Below are positions 1 through 10,863 of a stretch of 64,000 nt of DNA, piece by piece. Below the pieces are notes generated by a model. The model did no database searches. It saw only the letters and a list, made by a program, of their open reading frames with translations, and was not told where the DNA came from. Both the position numbers and the translations under genes were made by a program. This stretch comes from Ancylobacter oerskovii (lineage in GTDB: Bacteria > Pseudomonadota > Alphaproteobacteria > Rhizobiales > Xanthobacteraceae), in assembly GCF_018390555.1 (NCBI RefSeq), contig NZ_JAHBGB010000023.1:178778-242777 (forward strand). The letters are read 5' to 3'. Position 1 is the stretch's first letter. Every line of letters begins with the position of its first letter.

Positions 1-384
1 GCTGCCGGCCCGCACGCCGCGCAGGGCGCGGTAGCGGTCGTAGAGCCGCACCACCGCGCGGCCGACCGCCGGGTTGGAATTGGCGAGGTCGCGCACATCC
101 TGGTTGGTCAGCGTCGAATCGGCGAACACGTCGTCGCCGAACAGCTCCATCAGGTCGCCGAGCAGCCGGGTCTCGTCATTCTCCACCAGCTCGCCGGGCT
201 CGATGCCGAAGAAGGAGGCGAGCTTGAGCAGCAGCGGCACGGTGATGCGCCGGCGATTGTGCTCGATCAGGTTGAGATAGCTGGCGGAGATGCCGAGCGC
301 GCTCGCCAGCTCGGCCTGGGAGACGCCGCGCTGGCGCCTCAGCCTCTGTATGCGCCCGCCGACCTGGGGATCGTCCGCCGCCAT
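1..384 (-). CDS. ScfR-like XRE-family transcriptional regulator (partial, 3' end outside window)
   Basis: The visible N-terminal 128 residues begin MAADDPQVGGRIQRLRRQRG and contain a helix-turn-helix of the XRE/Cro type at about residues 10-65, with the motif ASYLNLIEHNRRRIT typical of the ScfR/RamB family of short-chain fatty acyl-CoA responsive regulators. Known members carry a C-terminal ImmA/IrrE-like (DUF955) and DUF2083 region, which would lie outside this window. It is divergent from a small gene and aceA, and ScfR/RamB proteins are known to control glyoxylate-cycle genes, so regulation of isocitrate lyase is the likely job (inference). Repeated CTTTACA boxes lie in the shared intergenic region. 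Confidence 0.85.
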   Translation of the reverse strand, partial: MAADDPQVGGRIQRLRRQRGVSQAELASALGISASYLNLIEHNRRRITVPLLLKLASFFGIEPGELVENDETRLLGDLMELFGDDVFADSTLTNQDVRDLANSNPAVGRAVVRLYDRYRALRGVRAGS

Positions 385-397
385 CGCGCTTTGCTCG

Positions 398-498
398 CTT
401 TACAATCCGCTGAAGAGAACTTTACAGGCATTTTCAGCTTAACACCATGATTTTCTTATATATCTTGCTTTGCGATGTCGAGTGGTCAAATCTTTACA
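398..498. promoter_or_regulatory. Cluster of three CTTTACA boxes between the ScfR-like gene and the downstream small gene
   Basis: The heptamer CTTTACA occurs at 398-404, 420-426 and 492-498. The first two are 22 bp apart, about two helical turns, so they lie on the same DNA face. A related inverted copy sits just upstream of aceA. Their concentration in the divergent control region suggests they are binding sites of the adjacent regulator; this is inferred from position and repetition only. Confidence 0.5.
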
Positions 499-520
499 TC
501 AGCAAACACGGAGCGCGACC

Positions 521-781
521 ATGTCGACCCACGATCACCGCACCCACCGTCATCGCAACGACAGCGACGAGTTCATCACCATCATCGGCCAGGATGCCGA
601 GGAAGTCGGGCGCGTCTATGCCAAGGACGGCCTCGCCGCCAAGGGCTTCTCCATCCTGCACCGCATGGGGCGCCACAGCTTCCGCCTGCCGGAGGGCTCG
701 CCGCTCGCCGCGCATCTCGGCGAGGAGATGGGCATGCGGCCGATGGTGGCCGCCACCTATATGCGCCGCGCCGGCCGCTAG
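521..781 (+). CDS. Small uncharacterised protein upstream of isocitrate lyase
   Basis: An 86-residue soluble protein with no signal peptide or membrane segment. It has a basic His-rich start ([14 protein letters not shown]), then a segment [25 protein letters not shown] and a C-terminal half ending YMRRAGR. I do not recognise a domain. The ATG at 521 is chosen because it directly follows the last CTTTACA box and leader; an earlier in-frame start at 470 would run through the box region. It lies between the ScfR-like regulator and aceA and points the same way as aceA, so it may belong to the same regulon. It is probably real because the codon use matches neighbours and the composition is protein-like. 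Confidence 0.6.
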   Translation: MSTHDHRTHRHRNDSDEFITIIGQDAEEVGRVYAKDGLAAKGFSILHRMGRHSFRLPEGSPLAAHLGEEMGMRPMVAATYMRRAGR

Positions 782-906
782 GGCGCGGGCGAGAGAACAG
801 CCGGGCGGCACGCTTAAACGGCGCCGCCGGCGCCAGCGGTACGGCCGATGTCCGTGCCGCCGCCCGCCCGGCTCATCCTCGCCCTCCCCATCTTCCGCCC
901 CCGTTC

Positions 907-920
907 TGTAAAGGCTTTAC
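907..920. promoter_or_regulatory. Inverted CTTTAC repeat directly upstream of aceA
   Basis: The sequence TGTAAAGGCTTTAC forms an inverted repeat, GTAAAG-G-CTTTAC at 908-920, ending 10 bases before the aceA start codon. It is the same box found three times near the ScfR-like gene. This position would let a bound protein block transcription or translation initiation of aceA. The assignment as an operator is inferred. Confidence 0.5.
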
Positions 921-930
921 CGAGGCTCTC

Positions 931-2229
931 ATGCTCGACACCGCCCGTCCCGATCCCAACCAGCCCTTCCCCGCGCCGCACTGGGCGCCCGACCGCTGGC
1001 GCGGCATCTCCCGCACCTATGCGCCGGCCGATGTGGAAAAGCTCGCGGGCTCGCTCCGCATCGAGCACACCCTGGCCCAGCACGGCGCCCGCCGGCTGTG
1101 GGAGCTGCTGCACGACCGCGATTTCCTGCCCACCTTCGGCGCCTATACCGGCAATCAGGCGGTGCAGCAGGTGAAGGGCGGGCTGGAGGCGATCTATCTC
1201 TCCGGCTGGCAGGTCGCCGCCGACGGCAATTCGTCCGGCGACATGTACCCGGACCAGAGCCTCTACCCGGTCGACAGCGTCCCGGCGGTGGTCCGCCGCA
1301 TCAACAAGGCGCTGCTGCGCGCCGACCAGATCCAGACGCTGGAGCGCTGCGAGGGCAAGGCGGACGGCAATACCGACTATCTCGTGCCGATCATCGCCGA
1401 TGCCGAGGCCGGCTTCGGCGGCCAGCTCAACGCCTATGAGCTCACCAAGGCGCTGATCGAGGCCGGTGCGGCGGCGGTGCATTTCGAGGACCAGCTGGCC
1501 TCGGAGAAGAAGTGCGGCCATCTCGGCGGCAAGGTGCTGGTGCCCACCCGCCAGTTCATCCGCACGCTGAACGCCGCCCGCCTCGCCGCCGACGTGCTCG
1601 GCGTGCCCACGGTGATCATGGCGCGCACCGATGCCGAGGCGGCGCGGCTCATCACCTCGGACATCGATGAGACCGATGCGCCCTTCATCACCGGCGAGCG
1701 CACGGCGGAAGGCTTCTACCGGCTGAAAGGCGGCTTCGAGGCCGGCATCGCCCGCGCGGTGGCCTATGCGCCTTACGCCGACCTGCTCTGGTGCGAGACC
1801 TCGACCCCGAGCCTCGACGATGCCCGCCGCTTCGCCGAGGGGGTGCACGAGCACCATCCCGGCAAGATGCTGGCCTATAATTGCTCGCCCTCGTTCAACT
1901 GGGCGAAATACATGGACCGGGCGGCGATGAAGCGCTTCCAGGCCGAGCTCGGCGCGATGGGCTATAAGTACCAGTTCATCACCCTGGCCGGCTTCCACTC
2001 GGTGAGCTTCACCACCTTCGACCTCGCCCGCCGCTACAAGCAGGACGGCATGGCCGCCTATTCCGAGCTGCAGGAGGCGGAGTTCGCCGCCGAGGCGGAG
2101 GGCTTCACCGCCACGCGCCACCAGCGCGAGGTCGGCACCTCCTATTTCGACGCCATCGCCACCACGCTCACCAACGGCATGAGCGCCACCACGGCGATGC
2201 AGGACTCGACCGAGACGGCGCAGTTCTGA
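931..2229 (+). CDS. aceA: Isocitrate lyase
   Basis: Isocitrate lyase splits isocitrate into succinate and glyoxylate, the first step of the glyoxylate bypass, in the cytoplasm. The 432-residue protein has the usual length of the bacterial AceA group. The catalytic motif KKCGH is at residues 193-197 and the metal/substrate segment [10 protein letters not shown] lies near 155-164. The C-terminus shows the TLAGFHS and [10 protein letters not shown] segments of the family. ATG at 931 gives the normal N-terminus; in-frame sequence upstream is not conserved. It faces away from a ScfR-like regulator and is preceded by an inverted CTTTAC box, fitting induction on acetate or fatty acids. A strong hairpin terminator follows. 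Confidence 0.97.
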   Translation: MLDTARPDPNQPFPAPHWAPDRWRGISRTYAPADVEKLAGSLRIEHTLAQHGARRLWELLHDRDFLPTFGAYTGNQAVQQVKGGLEAIYLSGWQVAADGNSSGDMYPDQSLYPVDSVPAVVRRINKALLRADQIQTLERCEGKADGNTDYLVPIIADAEAGFGGQLNAYELTKALIEAGAAAVHFEDQLASEKKCGHLGGKVLVPTRQFIRTLNAARLAADVLGVPTVIMARTDAEAARLITSDIDETDAPFITGERTAEGFYRLKGGFEAGIARAVAYAPYADLLWCETSTPSLDDARRFAEGVHEHHPGKMLAYNCSPSFNWAKYMDRAAMKRFQAELGAMGYKYQFITLAGFHSVSFTTFDLARRYKQDGMAAYSELQEAEFAAEAEGFTATRHQREVGTSYFDAIATTLTNGMSATTAMQDSTETAQF

Positions 2230-2278
2230 GGCGATCCCTTTGGGGAGGCGGCCGGCTTCCGAGACGACCGTCTCACTT

Positions 2279-2314
2279 GCCCTCCCCGGCGCCCCACCGC
2301 TGGGGAGGGCTTTT
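2279..2314 (+). terminator. Intrinsic terminator after aceA
   Basis: A perfect 9-bp stem GCCCTCCCC/GGGGAGGGC (2279-2287 and 2302-2310) closes a 14-base loop and is followed by TTTT at 2311-2314. It starts 50 bases after the aceA stop codon. Confidence 0.8.
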
Positions 2315-2358
2315 CATCGGCGGGTGTCCGCTTCCATGGGCGCGCCGCGTCCGGCGGC

Positions 2359-3285
2359 TCAGCCGCGCCGCGGCGAGCTCGGCCGGGCGCGGGCCGCCTC
2401 GATCTGCGCCCGGGTGAAGGCGATGGCCTGCCGGGCCAGCGCTTCGCCATCGGCCCACAGGTTGCGCCAGATGGCGAGGTCGCCGGAGAGCTGCTCGGCC
2501 ACCACGGCGGAGGAGAAGCTCTCGAAGGTGATCGGCCCGGCATAGGAGATGTCGTCGAGCGCGTGGAAGAAGCCGGTGAAGTCGATATGGCCGGAGCCGA
2601 GCGGCCCGCGATGGTTCTCGCCGATATGCACATAGCCCAGCCGGTCGCCGACCAGGTGCAGCGGGCGGACGAAATCGTCCTCCTCGATGTTCATGTGGTA
2701 GGTGTCGAGATGAACCATCACATTGTCGGCGCCGATCTCGTCGGCCAGCACCAGCGCCTGCGCGGCGGTGTTGATCACATGGGTCTCGTAGCGGTTGACG
2801 ACTTCGAGGCCGAGGGTGACGCCGAGCGCCGCCGCGTCCTTGGACAGGTCCTTCAGCACCGCCACCGCATTGGCGCGCCCGCGCGGGCTCACCGGCCTCG
2901 CATATTTGCAGAAGGCGGAGAACAGCCCGCCGGTCAGCACCGTGCCGCCCATGGCGGCGGTCTTCTCAATGGAGGATTTCAGCAGTTTCGCGCCGCGCTC
3001 CACCACGGCGGGGTCTTCATGCGAGACGTCGGCATCGAGGGAGAGGCCGCGCGAGCAGGCGACCTTCAGCCCGGCCGCCTCGATGGTCGAGCGGGCATGG
3101 GCGGTGTCGAGCCCGTCGAGCCCGTGCAGCGAGAGCTCCAGCAGGTCGTAGCCGGTCTCGGCGGTGCGCGTCACGGCGAATTCGATGCCCTCGCGCGAGG
3201 TGTCGCCGACCCAGACGAGAGCGTGGACACCGAGCAGGTTGCGGGACGGCGGGTTGGGGGCGGGCTGGGGCGTGGCATGGGTCAA
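2359..3285 (-). CDS. Sugar phosphate isomerase/epimerase (xylose isomerase-like TIM barrel)
   Basis: A 308-residue AP_endonuc_2-type TIM-barrel protein resembling ketose 3-epimerases of the D-psicose/D-tagatose group. Metal-ligand segments are visible: LGLEVVNRYETH, NVMVHLDTYHMN, YVHIGENHRGPLG and a late FESFSS glutamate. Such enzymes epimerise free ketohexoses at C3 using a divalent metal; exact substrate is not readable. I chose a TTG start at 3285 because it has AAGGAGG eight bases upstream; a longer frame up to 3375 lacks such a site and its extra residues look random. The gene converges on aceA. Confidence 0.85.
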   Translation of the reverse strand: MTHATPQPAPNPPSRNLLGVHALVWVGDTSREGIEFAVTRTAETGYDLLELSLHGLDGLDTAHARSTIEAAGLKVACSRGLSLDADVSHEDPAVVERGAKLLKSSIEKTAAMGGTVLTGGLFSAFCKYARPVSPRGRANAVAVLKDLSKDAAALGVTLGLEVVNRYETHVINTAAQALVLADEIGADNVMVHLDTYHMNIEEDDFVRPLHLVGDRLGYVHIGENHRGPLGSGHIDFTGFFHALDDISYAGPITFESFSSAVVAEQLSGDLAIWRNLWADGEALARQAIAFTRAQIEAARARPSSPRRG

Positions 3286-3455
3286 GGCAGGATCCTCCTT
3301 GGGCACTGGCTTGCGGCACATGCTTTGGGCGCATGCGCGGAGCGCTGGCGTGCAGCATTGGGCCGAATCGGCCATCTCCTGAATAGCGCCGATCCCCCGC
3401 CGGCCGGAAGCCGACCTCTCCCCCGCGAGGTCCGTCGCTGCCGGAAAGGGCAGCT

Positions 3456-3491
3456 CCCTCTCCCCGTGGGGGAGAGGGCTGGGGTGAGGGG
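3456..3491. repeat. Palindromic 'CCCTCTCCCC' repeat copy
   Basis: CCCTCTCCCC-gtg-GGGAGAGGG forms a tight hairpin and continues as ctggggtgagggg, the same arrangement found three times at 45786-45982. Elements of this kind are scattered in intergenic DNA of many Hyphomicrobiales. It lies between the sugar epimerase and the EamA transporter gene and may stabilise or terminate the transporter transcript. Confidence 0.75.
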
Positions 3492-3532
3492 GGCTTCGCG
3501 CGGTGGTTCTGTGTCCCGCGCCTCCTCCGCCG

Positions 3533-4480
3533 CTATCCCCGCCGTCCGAACAGCATCTTTGCCGGCCGGCCGTCGATCGCCGCCAGCCCGACCGCGATCA
3601 GCGCGAAGCCGATGAATTCGCGCGGTTCCAGCGCCTCGCCCAGCACCAGCGCCCCGAGCAGCACCGCGCTCACCGGCACCAGGAACGTCACCAGCGAGAT
3701 ATTGGTGGCCCCGTTCCGGCCGAGGATGCGGAAGAAGATGATGTAGGCGATGCCGGTCGACAGCACGCCGAGCCCGATCAGCGCGCCGAGGACATGCGCC
3801 GAGGGCACCGGCAGCCGCCAGGGCGCATCGAGAATCATGACCGCCGGCAGCAGCATCAGGCTGGACAAGGTGAGCTGCAGCGCCGCCACGCCGAGCGGCG
3901 GCAGGCCGCGGAAGCGCCGGCCATAGACGGCGCTGAGGCCGTAGGAGATCGTGGCGCCGATGGCGGCGAGCTGCGCCGGCAATTCGTGCCCGCCCAGCCG
4001 GCCGAGCAGCGCCGGGCCCATCATCACCGCCACCCCGGCAAAGCCGAGCAGCACGCCGGCGAGCCGGCCGGGGGTCAGCTTCTCGTCGCGGGTGAAGGCC
4101 TGCGCCACCAGCACGGTGAACAGCGGCGTCGCGGCATTGAGGATGGCGGAGAGCCCGCTCGGCAGATGCTGCTGCGACCAGGCGATGAGCGAGAACGGCA
4201 CCACATTGTTCAACAGCGCCATCACCACCATGGCGGCGACGAGCCCGGCGTCGAGCGGCATGGAAATGCCGCGCAGCCGGGCGATCAGCCACACCACCGT
4301 GGCGCCGATGGCGACGCGGGCGAGCACCATGGTCAGCGGCGGGATCTCGGCGATGGCGATCTTGCCGAAGAAGAACGACCCGCCCCAGATCGCCGAGAGC
4401 AATACCAAGAGGCCCCAATCGAGCGGTCCCATCGGCGCGACGCCGGGCGGCGGACCGGGGCGGACGGATGGGCTGGACAT
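3533..4480 (-). CDS. EamA/DMT-family transporter
   Basis: A 315-residue inner-membrane protein with about ten hydrophobic helices in two EamA repeats, typical for drug/metabolite transporters. It opens with LDWGLLVLLSAIWGGSFFFGK, the usual first EamA helix containing the WG-S-F motif, and the second repeat contains the AAIGATISYGLSAVYGRRF segment. The substrate cannot be told from sequence. The ATG at 4480 follows GGAG; the reading frame stays open far upstream only because of high GC. It sits downstream of the hydrolase/tlpA pair, separated by 185 bases without recognisable content. Confidence 0.88.
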   Translation of the reverse strand: MSSPSVRPGPPPGVAPMGPLDWGLLVLLSAIWGGSFFFGKIAIAEIPPLTMVLARVAIGATVVWLIARLRGISMPLDAGLVAAMVVMALLNNVVPFSLIAWSQQHLPSGLSAILNAATPLFTVLVAQAFTRDEKLTPGRLAGVLLGFAGVAVMMGPALLGRLGGHELPAQLAAIGATISYGLSAVYGRRFRGLPPLGVAALQLTLSSLMLLPAVMILDAPWRLPVPSAHVLGALIGLGVLSTGIAYIIFFRILGRNGATNISLVTFLVPVSAVLLGALVLGEALEPREFIGFALIAVGLAAIDGRPAKMLFGRRG

Positions 4481-4665
4481 GGAATTCTCCGGGCAGGCCA
4501 CGCGGTCGGCGGTATCGGCACGGCGTCGGCGGGCGGGGCGCGCGGGCCGTTGCCGCCGCATCCCCGCCGGAGATACCAGCCGGCCGGCGGCGGCGCCACA
4601 CGTTTCAGCGGGGGCGTTCGGCCGGCGCTGCCTTTCGGTGGGGGGATCGTCTTGCTCGCCGGCCG

Positions 4666-5622
4666 TCAGCGCGGCAGCCCGGCGATGAAGGCGGCGAGCC
4701 AGCCCGCCCATTGCGCGGCGTCCGTGCCGGGTTCGCCCATGCCGAAGCCGTGGCCGCCGCTCGCCAGCACATGCAGTTCCGCCGGCACCCCGGCCCGCGC
4801 GCAGGCCTGCGCCATGAGCGGTGCCTGACGCGGGTCGCTCACCGGGTCGTCGGCGGCCTGGACGAGGAAGGTCGGCGGGTAGCGGGCATCGACATAGGTC
4901 GTGGCCGACCACGCCGCCGCCCGCTCCGGCGGCGGATGCCGGCCGACCATCCGGCGCTGCGCCGAGGTCGGGCGCATGCCGTCGCCGAGATCGAGCACCG
5001 GATAGATCAGCGCCGCGAAATCCGCCCGCGCCGGCGTCGTGTCGGCGGCATCGACGGCGGGATAGGCGCCCATCGGGACCGCTCCGGCGGCGAGCGCCAT
5101 CAGATGCGCCCCGGAGGAGAAGCCGAGCACGCCGATCCGGCGGATATCCGGCCCCGCGGCGCCGGCATGCAGCAGGCCGAGCGCCCGTCGCGCATCCTGC
5201 AGCGGCGCCGCCGGCCCGGCGCCCCAGCCTTCGCCGGGCAGGCGATAGTCGAGCACGGCGGCGGCGTGGCCCCGTGCGGCGAGCCAGCGCGCCGCCGGCA
5301 GCGCCTCCTTGCCGTCCTCGATCCGCCGATAGCCGCCGCCGGAGGCGATCAGCACCGCCGTCCCGGACGGGCGGTCGGGGCGGAACAGCGTCAGCGTCGG
5401 CCGCGCGAGCTGCCGCACCGCGCCGCGGCGATCGCGCCGGGCCTCGCCCCGCGGCCCTCCGCCGCCCGGCGGCTCGTCGGGCCATAGCGGCAGCACCCGC
5501 TGCGGCGACACGACCCGCTGCGGCGACGGGGCCGGCTCCGCAGGCCCCGCTTCGGCGGCGGCGGCGTGGAAGCCGCTGCCCGCCAGCAGGCCGAGAAAGG
5601 CGAGGAACCCGCGCCGGTCCAT
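4666..5622 (-). CDS. Exported alpha/beta hydrolase (carbohydrate esterase-like)
   Basis: A 318-residue protein with a Tat-like signal ([20 protein letters not shown]) and an alpha/beta hydrolase domain. The oxyanion segment is [15 protein letters not shown], the nucleophile elbow is GFSSGAH, the acid is in QAADDPVS and the catalytic histidine in [10 protein letters not shown], all in the usual order. This pattern resembles acetyl-xylan esterase/BD-FAE-type enzymes, so a secreted esterase acting on sugars is plausible but the substrate is unknown. It starts 15 bases after the tlpA stop and is probably cotranscribed with tlpA. Confidence 0.85.
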   Translation of the reverse strand: MDRRGFLAFLGLLAGSGFHAAAAEAGPAEPAPSPQRVVSPQRVLPLWPDEPPGGGGPRGEARRDRRGAVRQLARPTLTLFRPDRPSGTAVLIASGGGYRRIEDGKEALPAARWLAARGHAAAVLDYRLPGEGWGAGPAAPLQDARRALGLLHAGAAGPDIRRIGVLGFSSGAHLMALAAGAVPMGAYPAVDAADTTPARADFAALIYPVLDLGDGMRPTSAQRRMVGRHPPPERAAAWSATTYVDARYPPTFLVQAADDPVSDPRQAPLMAQACARAGVPAELHVLASGGHGFGMGEPGTDAAQWAGWLAAFIAGLPR

Positions 5623-5637
5623 CGCGGCGGGGCCGCG

Positions 5638-6426
5638 TCAGCGGGTCGCGTAGGCGGCCTTGGCGGTGTCGATGAGCGCCAGCGCCTCCGGGCTCGCCCA
5701 TTCCGCCGGCCCGGCAATATGGCCGATCTCGCAGCCCTCGGCGTCGATCAGCATGGTGGTCGGCAGGCCGAAGCCGCGCCCCACCGCCCGCAGGTCCTGG
5801 AAGGCCTTCGCCTTGGGGTCGGTGTAGAGGGCGAGGTTGCGGATCCCCGTCTCCTCGTAGAAGCGCTTCGGCTTCTCGCCGTCGCGGGTGTCGATGTTGA
5901 TGGCGACCACCTCGAAGCCGTTGCCGCCGCGTTCCGCCTGCAACGTGTCGAGCGCCGGCATCTCGGTGCGGCACGGCACGCACCAGGTCGCCCAGATGTT
6001 CACCAGCCGCAGCCCGTCGCCGCCGATCCCGCCGAGCCGGGTGGCGGTGCCGTCGGGGGCGATCACGGCGAGGTCGGGAATGCGGGTCGGCTTCAGCGTC
6101 GGGGCGAAGGCGGCGAGCTCCCCCTTGGCGAGGTCGGAGAGCTTGCGGGCGACCTCGCCCGCCCGGCTGCACTGACCGGCCTCCCCGGCCGCCGGGCTGG
6201 CCTGATCGTCCACCCCACCGGCCTCTCCGGCGGCCACGCGGACAGGACCGGCGGCGCCGGCCGGCGCGTCGGCGTTGCGCAGCCCCCCTCCGATCCCGTA
6301 TACGCCAGCAAACCCGGCGGCGCCGCCCAGGACGAGGGCGAGCGCGGCATAAAGGGCAAGCCGTCCCCCGCGCCCGCGCCGGTTCCCGGAAGGTGCCGGA
6401 TCGATGGGGTCGGGTCGTTCGGTCAT
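5638..6426 (-). CDS. tlpA: TlpA-like membrane-anchored thiol:disulfide oxidoreductase
   Basis: A 262-residue protein with an N-terminal uncleaved membrane anchor (about residues 21-45) and a periplasmic thioredoxin domain carrying the active site WATWCVPC. The cis-proline segment GLPTTMLID is present. TlpA proteins reduce periplasmic partners needed for cytochrome oxidase copper-centre assembly. The extra cysteine pair (QCSRAG and EGCEIG segments) is also typical of the rhizobial TlpA group. Start chosen at the ATG at 6426. It is divergent from argH with only 27 bases between the start codons, the arrangement seen in rhizobial relatives. Confidence 0.9.
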   Translation of the reverse strand: MTERPDPIDPAPSGNRRGRGGRLALYAALALVLGGAAGFAGVYGIGGGLRNADAPAGAAGPVRVAAGEAGGVDDQASPAAGEAGQCSRAGEVARKLSDLAKGELAAFAPTLKPTRIPDLAVIAPDGTATRLGGIGGDGLRLVNIWATWCVPCRTEMPALDTLQAERGGNGFEVVAINIDTRDGEKPKRFYEETGIRNLALYTDPKAKAFQDLRAVGRGFGLPTTMLIDAEGCEIGHIAGPAEWASPEALALIDTAKAAYATR

Positions 6427-6453
6427 GGCCGTCCTCGCGGAGAAAAAGTCAGC

Positions 6454-7839
6454 ATGAGCAACAAGATGTGGGGTGGCCGGTTCGAGACCGGGCCGGACGC
6501 GATCATGGAGGAGATCAACGCCTCCATCGGCTTCGACCAGCGTCTCTACGCACAGGATATCGCCGGTTCCAAGGCACATGCCTCCATGCTGGCCGCGCAG
6601 GGGATCATCACGGCCTCTGATGCCGAAAAGATCGCCGAGGGTCTAGACACGATCCTGTCAGAGATCGAGGCGGGCAATTTCACCTTCCAGCGCTCGCTGG
6701 AAGACATTCATATGAATGTGGAATCCCGGCTGGCGACCCTGCTGGGCGCCCCCGCCGGCCGCCTGCACACCGCCCGTTCGCGCAACGACCAGGTCGCGAC
6801 CGATTTCCGCCTCTATGTCCGCGACACCATCGATACGCTGGATACGCAGATTACGGATCTGCAGCAGGCACTTAGCGAGAAGGCGCTTGAGCATGCCGGC
6901 ACGGTGATGCCCGGCTTCACCCATCTGCAGACCGCCCAGCCGGTGACCTTCGGCCACCATCTGCTGGCCTATGTCGAGATGCTCGGCCGCGACCGGGGCC
7001 GCCTGCGCGACGCCCGCGCCCGCCTCAACGAATGCCCGCTCGGCGCCGCCGCGCTGGCCGGCACCTCCTTCCCGATCGATCGTTTCGCCACCGCTTCAAG
7101 CCTCGGCTTCGACCGGCCGACCGCCAATTCGCTCGATTCCGTCTCCGACCGCGATTTCGTGCTGGAGGCGCTGGCGGCCGCGTCGATCTGCGCCATGCAT
7201 CTCACGCGTTTTGCTGAGGAAATCGTCATCTGGACCTCGCCGCTGGTGGGTCTGCTCAAGCTGTCCGATCGCTTCACCACCGGCTCGTCGATCATGCCGC
7301 AGAAGCGAAACCCGGACGCCGCCGAACTGGTGCGCGCCAAGATCGGCCGCATCGCCGGCGCCTTCTCGGGCCTGCTGATGGTGATGAAGGGCCTGCCGCT
7401 CGCCTATGCCAAGGACATGCAGGAAGACAAGGAAGGCGCCTTCGACGCGCTCGGCACCCTGTCGCTGATGGTCGCGGCGACCGCCGGCATGGTGCGCGAC
7501 ATGGTGCCGGACGAGGCGAAGATGAAGTCCGCCGCCGGCTCCGGCTATTCCACCGCCACCGATCTCGCCGACTGGCTGGTGCGGGTACTCGGCCTGCCGT
7601 TCCGCGAGGCCCACCACGTCACCGGCCGCATCGTCGCGCTGGCGAGCGGGAAAAGCCTGCCCTTGCATCGGCTTAGCCTTGCCGAGATGCAGTCGGTCGA
7701 GCCGCGGATCACCCAGGAGGTGTTCGGGGTGCTGTCGGTGTCCAAGTCGGTGGCGAGCCGCGTCTCCTATGGCGGCACCGCGCCGAAGAATGTCCGCGCC
7801 CAGGCGAAGCGCTGGCTGAAGCTGCTGGCGAAGGGGTGA
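6454..7839 (+). CDS. argH: Argininosuccinate lyase
   Basis: Cleaves argininosuccinate to arginine and fumarate, last step of arginine biosynthesis, cytoplasmic tetramer. The 461-residue length is normal. Family marks include the N-terminal MWGGRF, the substrate loop [12 protein letters not shown] (106-117), GFTHLQ with the catalytic histidine near 157, and the fumarase-superfamily signature [11 protein letters not shown] at 277-287. The ATG at 6454 follows GGAG at a suitable distance. It is divergent from tlpA and converges on the metal ATPase, with a long palindromic repeat in between. Confidence 0.97.
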   Translation: MSNKMWGGRFETGPDAIMEEINASIGFDQRLYAQDIAGSKAHASMLAAQGIITASDAEKIAEGLDTILSEIEAGNFTFQRSLEDIHMNVESRLATLLGAPAGRLHTARSRNDQVATDFRLYVRDTIDTLDTQITDLQQALSEKALEHAGTVMPGFTHLQTAQPVTFGHHLLAYVEMLGRDRGRLRDARARLNECPLGAAALAGTSFPIDRFATASSLGFDRPTANSLDSVSDRDFVLEALAAASICAMHLTRFAEEIVIWTSPLVGLLKLSDRFTTGSSIMPQKRNPDAAELVRAKIGRIAGAFSGLLMVMKGLPLAYAKDMQEDKEGAFDALGTLSLMVAATAGMVRDMVPDEAKMKSAAGSGYSTATDLADWLVRVLGLPFREAHHVTGRIVALASGKSLPLHRLSLAEMQSVEPRITQEVFGVLSVSKSVASRVSYGGTAPKNVRAQAKRWLKLLAKG

Positions 7840-7852
7840 GACGGCACCGTTC

Positions 7853-7968
7853 TGCGTCCTTCGAGGCCCGGCCTTTGGCCGGGCACCTCAGGATGAGGAC
7901 GGCTCCGCCACCCCCCAACCCACCTTCCTCATGCTGAGGTGCGAGCGAAGCGAGCCTCGAAGCACGCA
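7853..7968. repeat. Large inverted repeat between argH and zntA
   Basis: Two arms mirror each other: TGCGTCCTTCGAGG at the left end against CCTCGAAGCACGCA at the right end, and CACCTCAGGATGAGGA against TCCTCATGCTGAGGTG inside. Each arm also holds its own small palindrome (CCCGGCC-ttt-GGCCGGG and a GCGAGCGAAGCGAGC-like piece). Repeats of this 'CCTCAxxxTGAGG' type are common between convergent genes in Hyphomicrobiales. As RNA it would fold from either strand, so it may serve as a bidirectional terminator. Confidence 0.75.
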
Positions 7969-7980
7969 GACGGCCAACGG

Positions 7981-10302
<2,322 letters not shown>

Positions 10303-10323
10303 GCACGCCTCCTTGTCCATCAG

Positions 10324-10370
10324 CGGAGGCGACGCTACATCCTCTAGCGACTAGAGGATCAAGAGGCGAT
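10324..10370 (-). promoter_or_regulatory. MerR-type metal promoter and operator for zntA
   Basis: A perfect inverted repeat ATCCTCTAG-CGA-CTAGAGGAT spans 10339-10359. On the minus strand it lies between a -35 TTGATC and a -10-like TAGCGT separated by 19 bases, the overlong spacer that MerR-family activators correct by untwisting DNA. It sits between zntA and its divergent regulator gene. Confidence 0.85.
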
Positions 10371-10386
10371 TTCGGGGATTTTCGCG

Positions 10387-10845
10387 ATGCCCAATCTCAG
10401 CATCGGCGCCGCCGCGAAGGCGAGCGGGGTCAAGGTGCCGACCATCCGCTATTATGAAAGCATCGAGCTGCTGCCGAGCCCGCCGCGTACCGGCAGCAAC
10501 CGCCGCACCTATGACGCCGGCGACGTGCGTCGCCTCGCCTTCATTCGCCACGCGCGCGAGCTCGGCTTCGAGGTGGAGGCGATCCGCACCCTGCTTAAGC
10601 TGCAGGACGAGCCGGAACAGTCCTGCGCCGCCGCCGATGCCATCGCCCGCGACCGGCTCGCCGAGGTGGAGCGCCGCATCGCCAGCCTGGAGGCGCTGCG
10701 GGCCGAGCTCATGCGCATGGTGGAGGGCTGCTCGCACGGCCATGTCGGGGAATGCCGGGTGATCGAGATCCTCGCCGATCACGGCGAGTGCCGGCATCAT
10801 CTGGGCGCCGAGCCGGTCGCATTGGCCGGCGGGGCCGGCGGCTGA
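10387..10845 (+). CDS. MerR-family heavy-metal-responsive regulator (ZntR/CadR-like)
   Basis: A 152-residue MerR protein with the winged HTH IGAAAKASGVKVPTIRYYES at the N-terminus and a dimerisation helix from about residue 80. Cysteines at 80, 115 and 123, with further C135 and adjacent histidines, match the spacing of metal ligands in ZntR and CadR (first to second cysteine 35 residues apart). It should bind the palindrome at 10339-10359 and activate the divergent zntA when zinc, cadmium or lead is present. Which metal it prefers cannot be settled from sequence. Confidence 0.9.
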   Translation: MPNLSIGAAAKASGVKVPTIRYYESIELLPSPPRTGSNRRTYDAGDVRRLAFIRHARELGFEVEAIRTLLKLQDEPEQSCAAADAIARDRLAEVERRIASLEALRAELMRMVEGCSHGHVGECRVIEILADHGECRHHLGAEPVALAGGAGG

Positions 10846-10863
10846 GCGCCCGGCCCCAGGGGA

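Noticed and set aside
814..2121. Long minus-strand frame opposite aceA
   Set aside because: Antisense shadow of a well-identified gene; composition is skewed and no motif is seen.
3533..6172. An 879-residue open frame on the minus strand spanning several genes
   Set aside because: High GC keeps frames open; the first part is another frame of the hydrolase and tlpA genes, and only the EamA part has protein-like composition.
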